47,481 nucleotides of DNA. Origin: Bacteroidota bacterium. GTDB lineage: Bacteria; Bacteroidota; Bacteroidia; B-17B0; Aurantibacillaceae. The notes below the pieces were generated by a model that saw only the letters and a list, made by a program, of their open reading frames with translations, searched no databases and was not told where the DNA came from. Each line of letters starts with the position of its first letter. The first letter of the stretch is position 1. The position numbers and the translations under genes were made by a program. Of this stretch, positions 6,864 to 14,569 are shown piece by piece. Where the stretch lies: the NCBI GenBank assembly GCA_003153315.1, contig PLYA01000069.1, positions 1-47,481 of the forward strand. The letters run 5' to 3'.

Positions 6864-8955
6864 ATCGCTAATTACTGCAATTGCAGTGGGTTGTTTTGCT
6901 TTAGGCAGCCATGCGCAAACGTTTAATAATGTAGGAACCAGTTATCCCGGAACACCGCCTCCATTAAACGGAACTAACGCTCAATTGCAAACAGCCCAAG
7001 ATAACCAGTTAATCTTTCAGGGAGATAATGTATTTGGCAGCAACGCCTTAAGAAACAATATCAAAGTAGGTATCGGCGTGTTTAATGCTCCTATAAATGG
7101 TGTGGTAGAAAGATTGCATTTGAATGATATAACTGCCAGTAAAGTTGCTATGCGTATGACAAACCTTACCACCGGACCAACCATTACCGATGGTTTTGCC
7201 TTAGGTGTTAACCCGGCAGGAGAGGCTTTACTTGTTCAGGAAGAATCTCATGCTATGCGATTCTACACCACGGCCTTAGAGCGCATGCGTATTCAGCCAA
7301 ATGGATATACGGGTATTAATACAATTGGTCCTGGAAATAGGCTGGAGCTAAATACCATTAACGGAGACCCCTATTTTATAGGTACAATACAACCGGGTGG
7401 TAGTAGCGGACTTAAGTTTACAAACTTAACAAGTGTATCAACTCCTCTTACAACGCCACCAACCAACAATGTGTTAAGTGTTGACGGAAGCGGAAATGTT
7501 ATTTTAATACCAGGCAGCACAAGTAGTATAACAGGTGCTAATGATGGCTTAAGTGTAACGGGTGGAAACGTTCAATTAGGTGGTTTATGCGGCAGCGGTT
7601 TGGGAGCTTTATTAAATACCAGAGAAGTGCCCATGGCAGGTTTTAATATAAACTATACTATGCCTGCTCTTTCACCTTCACAGATTCTTATCGGGGTGCC
7701 GGCTTGTACCACCGGTATAGGGGCGAGGGTTGCTGTTTTCTCTGATACGTATCAAATTGCAGGAGCCTATAGAACTATAGGTAATTTTGGAACCAATACT
7801 GCCGCAGGAGTTGCTGGTTCGGCACAAAATTTAGGTTCGGGTAATGCTACCGGTCTTGCAGGAGTTTCATTAGGAAGTGCAGGGGGTATAGGAACCGGTG
7901 TAAACGGAACTTCTACATCTACAACATCTAACAGAAATTACGGTCTTCATGGAGCAGCAGCCAACGGAACATTTCAGAGTATAGGCGTAACGGCTAATGT
8001 AACCAGTTCATCCTCTTCTCAGAATTATGGAGTTACAGGAAACATACAATCAGGCACAAATACCGGCGCAACTAATTATGGTTTTTGGTCTAACGTGGCA
8101 ACTTCCGGATTAACCAATTATGGTTTATTTGCTAACGTTTCGGGCGGTACATCAAACAATTATGGGGTATATGCTAATGCGGGGCCAAGTACTGGAAACA
8201 TAGTTGAAACGAATTATGCAGGTTTCTTTGTTGGCGATGTTGTAACAAGTGGTGGAAATATTTTAGTTTCAGACAGGAAATTGAAAAAAGATGTTAAACA
8301 AATAGGCAAAAGCATAGATATTATAAAAAAACTAAATCCTGTATCTTATTCATTCGATTTAGAAAATCACAAGAACTTAAACCTATCTAACGGAACTCAA
8401 TATGGATTTATCTCACAGGAAGTTAAAGATCTTTTGCCTGAACTTACTACCCCTATTGTTTTCCCGGCAAAATTAGATAATGATGGTAAGGAATTATCTA
8501 AGAAGGAAGAATATTTAGGGCTAAACTATAATGGATTTATTGCTATAATGGTTGATGCTCTTAAACAACAACAAACTACTATAGAGAATCAGCAAAAACA
8601 AATTGACGAGCTGAAAGCACTAGTGATTGCTAGTTCTACAGATGCAAACACACAATCGGCTAATCGCATGGCGGTTAATTTAAGCGATAAAGATGTGGTA
8701 GTATTAAACCAAAATCAGCCAAACCCATTTGCAGAGCAAACTGTTATTAACTACAGTATACCACAAAATGCAGGATTAGCACAACTGGTGTTTTATGATG
8801 CAAGCGGCCGTCAAATAAAAACAGTAGATATTACTACCAAAGGTACAGGGCAACTAAATGTATTTGCTAATGATTTAACCAATGGCATATATAGTTATAC
8901 CCTTGTAGTAGATGGTAAAGTAATTGATACCAAAAAGATGGTGAAACAACAGTAA
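6853..8955 (+). CDS. surface protein with S74 intramolecular chaperone domain and T9SS sorting domain (paralogue 1)
   Basis: 700 residues. A signal peptide (MKTKSLITAIAVGCFALGSHAQ) is followed by a long Gly/Ser/Asn-rich beta region (NYGVTGNIQSGTNTGATNYG and similar repeats, about 250-460) that looks like a fibre. At S473 begins SDRKLKKDVKQIGKS, then LNPVSYSFDL and QYGFISQEVKDLLPEL, the signature of the peptidase S74/endosialidase-type intramolecular chaperone, in which the Ser-Lys pair cleaves the chain just before Ser. A short coiled coil (QQQTTIENQQKQIDELKAL) follows. The tail from LNQNQPNPFAEQT to KKMVKQQ is a type A T9SS sorting domain. It is probably a trimeric surface fibre. Its C-terminal about 85 residues closely match the protein at 34003-36336. 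Confidence 0.85.
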   Translation: MKTKSLITAIAVGCFALGSHAQTFNNVGTSYPGTPPPLNGTNAQLQTAQDNQLIFQGDNVFGSNALRNNIKVGIGVFNAPINGVVERLHLNDITASKVAMRMTNLTTGPTITDGFALGVNPAGEALLVQEESHAMRFYTTALERMRIQPNGYTGINTIGPGNRLELNTINGDPYFIGTIQPGGSSGLKFTNLTSVSTPLTTPPTNNVLSVDGSGNVILIPGSTSSITGANDGLSVTGGNVQLGGLCGSGLGALLNTREVPMAGFNINYTMPALSPSQILIGVPACTTGIGARVAVFSDTYQIAGAYRTIGNFGTNTAAGVAGSAQNLGSGNATGLAGVSLGSAGGIGTGVNGTSTSTTSNRNYGLHGAAANGTFQSIGVTANVTSSSSSQNYGVTGNIQSGTNTGATNYGFWSNVATSGLTNYGLFANVSGGTSNNYGVYANAGPSTGNIVETNYAGFFVGDVVTSGGNILVSDRKLKKDVKQIGKSIDIIKKLNPVSYSFDLENHKNLNLSNGTQYGFISQEVKDLLPELTTPIVFPAKLDNDGKELSKKEEYLGLNYNGFIAIMVDALKQQQTTIENQQKQIDELKALVIASSTDANTQSANRMAVNLSDKDVVVLNQNQPNPFAEQTVINYSIPQNAGLAQLVFYDASGRQIKTVDITTKGTGQLNVFANDLTNGIYSYTLVVDGKVIDTKKMVKQQ

Positions 8956-8986
8956 ACAAAGTAGATTTATTCCTCAAGTTGAAATG

Positions 8987-9023
8987 AAAAAGCCGTTCTC
9001 TGAAAAGGGGCGGCTTTTTGTTT
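8987..9023 (+). terminator. rho-independent terminator, near copy of the one at 36357
   Basis: aaaaagccg (8987-8995) pairs with cggcttttt (9011-9019), with a partly paired inner part ttctctgaaaagggg and trailing T's. The terminator after the second S74 gene has almost the same sequence. Confidence 0.85.
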
Positions 9024-9047
9024 ATGCAACAAATACCATAAAATCAC

Positions 9048-9055
9048 TACTTTTG
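9048..9055 (+). promoter_or_regulatory. candidate -7 element for sucAB
   Basis: TACTTTTG at 9048-9055 matches TAnnTTTG and lies 20 bases before the sucA start, just after the preceding terminator. No good TTTG is seen at the -33 spacing. Confidence 0.5.
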
Positions 9056-9075
9056 CTTGTTTTTAAAGCTAATTG

Positions 9076-11808
9076 ATGATGGATAAATTCTCGTACGTAG
9101 GAACCAGTGATGTAAACGCAATAGAGGCATTATTTCAGCAATATATAAAAGACCCCAATGCCGTAGATGCCAGTTGGAGAGATTTTTTTAAAGGTTTTGA
9201 GTTTGCACAAACCTCTTATAGCGATAAAGGCAGCGCTGTTATACCCGAAAACGTAAGTAAAGAGTTTAAAGTAATTAACCTTATAAATGGGTATCGTCAG
9301 CGCGGGCATTTGTTTACCAAAACAAACCCCGTTAGAGACCGCAGGCAATACAGCCCTACCTTAGATGTAGAGAACTTTGGCCTTGCCAAAACCGATATGG
9401 AAACTGTTTTTCAGGCAGGGAGTGAAATTGGTATTGGTGCAGCTAAACTGAAGGATATTATTGCGCATTTAGAACAAACCTATTGCGGCAGTATTGGTGT
9501 AGAGTATTTGTTTGTGCGAGATCCTAAGGTGGTAAAATGGTTGCAGGACAGAATGGAGAAAAGCAAGAACACGCCTTCGTTTTCTAATGCCGAAAAGAAA
9601 ACTATCTTAAATAAACTTACCCAGGCTGTTGTTTTCGAGAATTATTTGGCCACTAAATTTGTAGGACAAAAGCGTTTCTCTTTAGAAGGAGGCGAAGCCT
9701 TGATACCTGCCATGAATACCCTGATGGAACATGGCGCCGAACTGGGAATTCAGGATTATGTAATTGGTATGCCGCATCGCGGAAGGTTGAATGTGCTTAC
9801 CAACATCATGAACAAAACCTACAAAGATGTTTTTACCGAATTTGAAGGCAGACCTAGCGAGGATAGTTTGTTTGACGGGGATGTAAAATACCACATGGGT
9901 TATTCATCTGATCAGATAAGTGATACAGGAAAAAAGATACATGTTAGTTTAACACCCAATCCATCTCACTTAGAAACTGTTAACCCGGTTGTGGAAGGAA
10001 TTGCCCGCGCCAAAATTGATAACTTATATAAAGGTGATAATAATAAAGTTTGCCCTATTTTAATGCATGGTGATGCCGCTATGGCAGGACAAGGTATTAT
10101 GTATGAAGTAGTACAAATGAGCCAACTGGATGGATATAAAACAGGAGGTACCGTTCATTTTGTAGTAAATAACCAAATTGGTTTTACTACAAATTATATG
10201 GACGGGCGCTCATCAACTTATTGTACCGATGTAGCTAAAGTTGTTCTATCTCCGGTATTTCACGTTAATGGAGATGATATTGAGGCGGTGTGTTTTGTAG
10301 CACAACTGGCCATGGATTTCCGCCAGACTTTCCACCGCGATGTTTTTGTTGATATTTTATGTTATCGTAAATACGGGCATAATGAAGGTGATGAACCACG
10401 TTTTACCCAACCTTTGTTATATAAAATAATTGCTTCGCACCCTAATCCCAAAGATATATATGTAAAGAAATTAACGGATGAAAACTCTCCGTTAGTTGCC
10501 GAAGCAAAGGCTATTGAAAGTGCTTTTAAAGCTGAGCTTGATTCTAATTTAGATGAAGCAAAGAAAACAGAAAAAGCAAAAGTTACTTCATTCTTAGAAG
10601 GAAACTGGCAGGGAATAAAAATGGCTACGGATAAGGACTTTGATAAATCTCCTGATACAGCTGTTAGTGAAATGCTATTTCTTGATTTAGCTAAACGTAC
10701 TACCGAATTACCAAAGGAAAAAAAATTCTTTAATAAAATACAGAAGGTATTTGACGATAGAAAAGCCATGATTGCCGGTGATAATTATGATTGGGCAATG
10801 GGCGAATTGTTGGCTTATGCATCTTTAATGAGTGAAGGAAACCATGTGCGTTTTAGCGGACAGGATGTAGAGCGGGGGACCTTTTCACATCGCCATGCCG
10901 TTGTTAAGTTAGAAGATAGCGAAGAAGAATATGTGCCTTTGAATAGTTTAGGTACAAAAGGTGAGTTACGTATTTACAATTCTTTATTAAGTGAGTATGG
11001 TGTGCTTGGTTTTGAATACGGCTATGCTTTTGCATCACCCAATATCTTAACAATATGGGAAGCTCAGTTTGGAGATTTCTTTAACGGCGCTCAAATCATC
11101 ATCGACCAATACCTTGTGGCTGCTGAGTATAAATGGCGTCGTATGAATGGCTTGGTGCTTTTGTTGCCTCATGGCTACGAAGGACAAGGACCTGAACATT
11201 CTTCGGCACGTATGGAGCGATTCTTACAATTGTGTGCCGAAAATAATTTGCAGATAATTAATGCGACAACACCGGCACAACAATTTCATGCATTGCGCCG
11301 TCAGTTAAAAAGAGATTTCCGTAAGCCTTTGATTTGCTTCACTCCTAAAAAGTTATTGCGTTACCCAAGTTGTGTAAGTAAGCTGAAAGACTTTACCGCA
11401 GGCCGTTTCCAGGAAGTAATTGATGATAGTACAGCCGATGCAAAGAATGTAAAGCGTGTTGCATTTTGCACAGGTAAAGTGTATTATGATTTAATTGAGC
11501 GCAGAGAAAAAGAAGGTGCTAACGATATTGCATTTGTGCGTATTGAACAACTATATCCTTTTCCACATAAACAAGTGGATACTATCTTAAAGAAATATAA
11601 CAAAGCAAAAGATTACTTGTGGGTGCAAGAAGAGTCTGAAAATGCAGGTGCATGGAGGCATATAGAACACACCATGAAAGGCACGAACTTAACCTATATT
11701 GGTAGAGATGAAATGGCTGCTCCGGCAACCGGTTTCTCTAAACGTCATGCTGCAGAATTAGAAGAAATATTGAGTAAAGTATTTGTAAAAGTATTAGCAA
11801 CAAAATAA
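9076..11808 (+). CDS. sucA: 2-oxoglutarate dehydrogenase E1 component
   Basis: Thiamine-diphosphate E1 subunit that decarboxylates 2-oxoglutarate and succinylates the lipoyl arm of E2, in the TCA cycle. The open frame begins with TTG ATG ATG; I use the ATG at 9076 (910 aa), and the ATG at 9079 giving MDKFSY is equally good. The N-terminal pattern NAIEALFQQYIKDPNAVDASW is typical of E1o. Key motifs are YVIGMPHRGRLNVL, VKYHMGYSSD, HPSHLETVNPVV, MHGDAAMAGQGIMYE, NNQIGFTT and, in the C-terminal transketolase part, GPEHSSARMERFLQ. Length is normal for the family. sucB follows after 6 bases, so the two form an operon; E3 is not in the window. Confidence 0.97.
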   Translation: MMDKFSYVGTSDVNAIEALFQQYIKDPNAVDASWRDFFKGFEFAQTSYSDKGSAVIPENVSKEFKVINLINGYRQRGHLFTKTNPVRDRRQYSPTLDVENFGLAKTDMETVFQAGSEIGIGAAKLKDIIAHLEQTYCGSIGVEYLFVRDPKVVKWLQDRMEKSKNTPSFSNAEKKTILNKLTQAVVFENYLATKFVGQKRFSLEGGEALIPAMNTLMEHGAELGIQDYVIGMPHRGRLNVLTNIMNKTYKDVFTEFEGRPSEDSLFDGDVKYHMGYSSDQISDTGKKIHVSLTPNPSHLETVNPVVEGIARAKIDNLYKGDNNKVCPILMHGDAAMAGQGIMYEVVQMSQLDGYKTGGTVHFVVNNQIGFTTNYMDGRSSTYCTDVAKVVLSPVFHVNGDDIEAVCFVAQLAMDFRQTFHRDVFVDILCYRKYGHNEGDEPRFTQPLLYKIIASHPNPKDIYVKKLTDENSPLVAEAKAIESAFKAELDSNLDEAKKTEKAKVTSFLEGNWQGIKMATDKDFDKSPDTAVSEMLFLDLAKRTTELPKEKKFFNKIQKVFDDRKAMIAGDNYDWAMGELLAYASLMSEGNHVRFSGQDVERGTFSHRHAVVKLEDSEEEYVPLNSLGTKGELRIYNSLLSEYGVLGFEYGYAFASPNILTIWEAQFGDFFNGAQIIIDQYLVAAEYKWRRMNGLVLLLPHGYEGQGPEHSSARMERFLQLCAENNLQIINATTPAQQFHALRRQLKRDFRKPLICFTPKKLLRYPSCVSKLKDFTAGRFQEVIDDSTADAKNVKRVAFCTGKVYYDLIERREKEGANDIAFVRIEQLYPFPHKQVDTILKKYNKAKDYLWVQEESENAGAWRHIEHTMKGTNLTYIGRDEMAAPATGFSKRHAAELEEILSKVFVKVLATK

Positions 11809-11814
11809 AAGATT

Positions 11815-13065
11815 ATGGCAATAGTAGAAATAAAAGTACCCAGCCCGGGAGAATCTATTACAGAAGTAACCATTGCACGCTGGTTAAAAAAGACCGGCGA
11901 TATAGTGGAAAAAGATGAGCCGCTTGCTGAGATAGATTCTGATAAAGCAACGTTAACATTAAATGCAGAAGACAGTGGTAAGATCGAGATTCTTGCGGCA
12001 GATGGTGATACAGTTAAGGTAGGACAAGTTGTTGTGAAGATTGACAACTCTTTTAAACCCGAAGCTAAAGCAGCACCTAAAAAAGAAGAAGCAAAAGTTG
12101 AGGTAAAAAAAGAAGAGAAAAAAGAAGTTGCTGCTACAGCTGAAAAATCTGCAACCTATGCAAGTGGCACACCAAGTGTTGCCGCTGCAAAAATAATGAG
12201 TGAGAATGGAGTTAAATCAGCTCAGGTAAATGGTTCAGGTAAAGACGGACGCATTACCAAACAAGATGTGCTGGCTGCTCTTTCTAACGGGTTGCCTAAT
12301 GTACAGGAAGTTTTATCTAACTCATGGAAAGGCGGAAGAGATAAAGACCGTCAGAAAATGAGTGCGCTACGTAAAACAGTTGCTAAACGCTTAGTTGCTG
12401 TTAAAAATGAAACTGCCATGCTCACCACCTTTAACGAGGTTGATATGAGCGGCATTAATGCTATACGCGCCAAGTATAAAGATAAGTTTAAAGAAGTGTA
12501 TGGCACCAACGTCGGCTTTATGAGTTTCTTTACCAAAGCAGTGTGTGAAGCCTTGTATCATTTCCCTGCCGTTAATGGAATGATTGACGGAGAAGAATTA
12601 ATTTATAATAAATATTGTGATATAGGTATTGCTGTTAGTGCACCAAAAGGTTTAATGGTTCCTGTGTTGCGCAATGCAGAGTTAATGAGCCTTGCACAAA
12701 TAGAAGCAGAAATTAAAAACTTAGCTATAAAAGCCCGTGATGGTAAACTAACTATTCCTGAAATGGAAGGCGGAACATTTACTATTACCAATGGTGGTGT
12801 GTTTGGTTCTATGATGAGTACTCCAATTATTAACCCGCCACAAAGCGCTATTTTAGGTATGCACAATGTAGTTGACAGACCAATGGCAGTAAATGGTAAA
12901 GTAGAGATACGCCCTATGATGTATGTTGCTTTAAGTTATGACCACCGTATTATTGATGGACGTGAGAGTGTTGGCTTTTTAGTAAAAGTGAAAGAAATGT
13001 TGGAGAACCCAACTCGTATTTTATTTGGAGGTAAAAACCCTGAAGAAGTTTTATTAGGCTTGTAA
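11815..13065 (+). CDS. sucB: dihydrolipoyllysine succinyltransferase (E2 of 2-oxoglutarate dehydrogenase)
   Basis: 416 residues. Residues 1-77 form one lipoyl domain with the lipoylated Lys44 in [10 protein letters not shown] Lys/Glu/Ala-rich linker (about 80-115) is followed by the peripheral subunit-binding domain ([14 protein letters not shown] ... [15 protein letters not shown], about 120-163) and the catalytic acyltransferase domain (about 185-416), which has [11 protein letters not shown] and the active-site YDHRIIDG with H377 and D381. It transfers succinyl from lipoate to CoA. The direct link to sucA supports E2o rather than pyruvate or branched-chain E2. Its stop abuts the stop of the convergent lptB gene with no spacer. 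Confidence 0.96.
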   Translation: MAIVEIKVPSPGESITEVTIARWLKKTGDIVEKDEPLAEIDSDKATLTLNAEDSGKIEILAADGDTVKVGQVVVKIDNSFKPEAKAAPKKEEAKVEVKKEEKKEVAATAEKSATYASGTPSVAAAKIMSENGVKSAQVNGSGKDGRITKQDVLAALSNGLPNVQEVLSNSWKGGRDKDRQKMSALRKTVAKRLVAVKNETAMLTTFNEVDMSGINAIRAKYKDKFKEVYGTNVGFMSFFTKAVCEALYHFPAVNGMIDGEELIYNKYCDIGIAVSAPKGLMVPVLRNAELMSLAQIEAEIKNLAIKARDGKLTIPEMEGGTFTITNGGVFGSMMSTPIINPPQSAILGMHNVVDRPMAVNGKVEIRPMMYVALSYDHRIIDGRESVGFLVKVKEMLENPTRILFGGKNPEEVLLGL

Positions 13066-13794
13066 TTAAAACTTTCTCAACTCAAAGTTTTGCCCCAAGT
13101 AAACACGGCGCACTTCCTCATCGTTAGCTAAATCATCAGCACTTCCTTGTTTAATTACACTACCTTCAAAAAGCAGATAGGCTCTGTCAGTTATAGATAG
13201 TGTTTCGTGTACGTTATGGTCGGTAATTAAAATACCTATATTTTTTTCTTTTAACTTTCTAACCACTTGCTGAATGTCTTCAACTGCAATAGGGTCAACA
13301 CCAGCAAAGGGTTCATCTAATAAAATAAATTTTGGGTTAGTGGCTAAACAACGTGCAATCTCTGTACGACGGCGTTCCCCACCTGATAGTTGATCTCCTA
13401 AATTTTTACGCACATGGTTCAAATTAAACTCCGAAATAAGGGATTCTAACTTTTCTGCCTGTTCTTGCTTACTCAACTTTGTCATTTCAAGTACTGCCCG
13501 CAAATTATCTTCGATACTTAATTTTCTAAATACAGATGCTTCCTGAGGAAGATAGCCTATACCCAACTGAGACCGTTTATACATTGGGAAATTGGTAATA
13601 TCCATATCATCTAAAAATATTTTACCGCTATTGGGTTTTACCATTCCTACAATCATATAAAAAGAAGTTGTTTTTCCTGCACCATTGGGGCCAAGCAAAC
13701 CCACAATCTCTCCTTGCTTTACTTCTACGCTTACTTCTTTGGCAACGGTACGGCTTTTGTAACGCTTGGTTATTTTTTCTGAACGTAATATCAT
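13066..13794 (-). CDS. lptB: LPS export ABC transporter ATP-binding protein
   Basis: 242-residue ATPase of the LptB2FG exporter that drives lipopolysaccharide from the inner membrane onto the Lpt bridge. Visible motifs are Walker [10 protein letters not shown] (residues 35-43), the Q-loop region [19 protein letters not shown] typical of LptB, signature LSGGERRR, Walker [14 protein letters not shown] and the switch His in [11 protein letters not shown]. It is cytoplasmic with no membrane segment. The transporter's membrane subunits are not beside it. The gene is convergent with sucB, sharing only a stop-to-stop junction. Confidence 0.95.
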   Translation of the reverse strand: MILRSEKITKRYKSRTVAKEVSVEVKQGEIVGLLGPNGAGKTTSFYMIVGMVKPNSGKIFLDDMDITNFPMYKRSQLGIGYLPQEASVFRKLSIEDNLRAVLEMTKLSKQEQAEKLESLISEFNLNHVRKNLGDQLSGGERRRTEIARCLATNPKFILLDEPFAGVDPIAVEDIQQVVRKLKEKNIGILITDHNVHETLSITDRAYLLFEGSVIKQGSADDLANDEEVRRVYLGQNFELRKF

Positions 13795-13949
13795 AAATTA
13801 AAGGGCTAAGGTAAGACAAAGATGCTAAGTTTTATTTTAATGCACATTTATGCTGAAATGAAACCTTAGGAGAGGATTTTACCTCAAAAAGCATATAAAG
13901 CGATAGGGATATTACTTATTTAAAAACTTTTCAGATTAAAAATTTTATA

Positions 13950-13957
13950 TAAATTTG
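13950..13957 (+). promoter_or_regulatory. -7 element of the tRNA-Gln promoter
   Basis: TAAATTTG at 13950-13957 matches TAnnTTTG and ends 9 bases before the mature tRNA 5' end, which fits a start point just upstream of the tRNA. The -33 box is weak (ctttt near 13927). Confidence 0.6.
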
Positions 13958-13966
13958 CAGCCCAAT

Positions 13967-14039
13967 TGTCCGATGGTGTAACTGGCAACACGACTGATTT
14001 TGGTTCAGTAGAGTCCAGGTTCGAGCCCTGGTCGGACAA
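13967..14039 (+). tRNA. tRNA-Gln (anticodon TTG)
   Basis: A 73-base cloverleaf. Acceptor arm tgtccga pairs with tcggaca. The anticodon stem actga/tcagt carries the loop ttttggt, giving anticodon TTG (Gln, CAA codons). The T arm is ccagg-ttcgagc-cctgg. The U1-A72 start is typical of Gln tRNAs. The 3' CCA is not encoded (the next bases are cta). It stands alone, with mobile-element debris immediately downstream. Confidence 0.95.
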
Positions 14040-14065
14040 CTAATCTATGTCTTAGATTAACCTCA

Positions 14066-14088
14066 AAGCCCTTGCTAGTCAAGGGCTT
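14066..14088 (+). terminator. hairpin after tRNA-Gln, probable terminator
   Basis: aagcccttg (14066-14074) pairs perfectly with caagggctt (14080-14088) around a 5-base loop. A broken T-rich stretch (cgtcgtttt) follows. A weaker hairpin, taatct/agatta, lies just before it at 14041-14059. Confidence 0.6.
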
Positions 14089-14224
14089 CGTCGTTTTGGA
14101 TAATTAGGAAAATAATTTCTGGGTGGAACAGGGATGGAACATGAGCAATATTAGGGGTTGCAGAGCCTTACCTAAATCTGAGTTGTGTAATTGGGGCTAA
14201 AAGATGCCATTTCGTGAGACTGGT

Positions 14225-14305
14225 TTAGAGCAACCCTTCGTCTTTAAAAGAATAGAACTCCCGTCCTTTGGAAGGCACAATGACATGGTCTAGTAAGGCA
14301 ATATC
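14225..14305 (-). pseudogene. RadC-family (JAB/MPN) C-terminal remnant
   Basis: The minus strand encodes DIALLDHVIVPSKGREFYSF and KDEGLL then TAA (14225-14227). This matches the conserved end of RadC-like proteins (DIxLLDHxIVxxxxYySFxDEGLL). The upstream JAMM part with HxH is missing; the frame continues only a few unrelated codons and no start is present. RadC-like genes are common on Bacteroidota integrative elements, which fits the tRNA-proximal position. Confidence 0.75.
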
Positions 14306-14374
14306 TGTATAAAGATAGGATTGGCACTATTCAGATTACATTATTTTACTTCAAAGATTTAATCGTGATAAACG

Positions 14375-14506
14375 TCACTGGTTAAGATGCCTTGCATCCT
14401 TAAAATTTTTTACCCAATTCGCGTAACATAAACTGTCAGCAAAATCTGGATTTAATCCTAATATCTTCTTTATTGTATTCTTAGACCTCGCATGGTTAGT
14501 TCTGCA
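14375..14506 (-). pseudogene. possible phage terminase large-subunit C-terminal remnant
   Basis: Minus-strand open stretch of 43 codons between stops, reading TIKKILGLNPDFADSL then CYANWVKNF and ending at TGA (14375-14377). The G-x-NPDFADSL pattern resembles the (S)PDxADAL motif near the end of many phage terminase large subunits. It has no plausible start and is preceded by TAG TAA. The assignment rests on one short motif. Confidence 0.35.
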
Positions 14507-14569
14507 TTACTAGGGCTGTCTTCTAAAGAAGGACTTCTACTTCTATCTTCTTATACTATTTATATAAGT

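Larger units (their letters stand above)
14041..14569. other. decayed mobile-element scar downstream of tRNA-Gln
   Basis: These 529 bases hold no intact gene. They begin at the 3' end of a tRNA, a classic integration site for tyrosine recombinases, and contain short coding remnants on the minus strand (RadC-like tail at 14225-14305, phage terminase-like tail at 14375-14506). A direct repeat of tggaaca (within gggtggaacagggatggaaca, near 14120-14140) may be a leftover recombinase or excisionase site, but that is a guess. No second copy of the tRNA 3' end was noticed to mark a right-hand att site. Confidence 0.55.

Noticed and set aside
9073..9075. TTG as the start of sucA
   Set aside because: Two ATG codons follow immediately in frame and fit the normal E1 N-terminus better.
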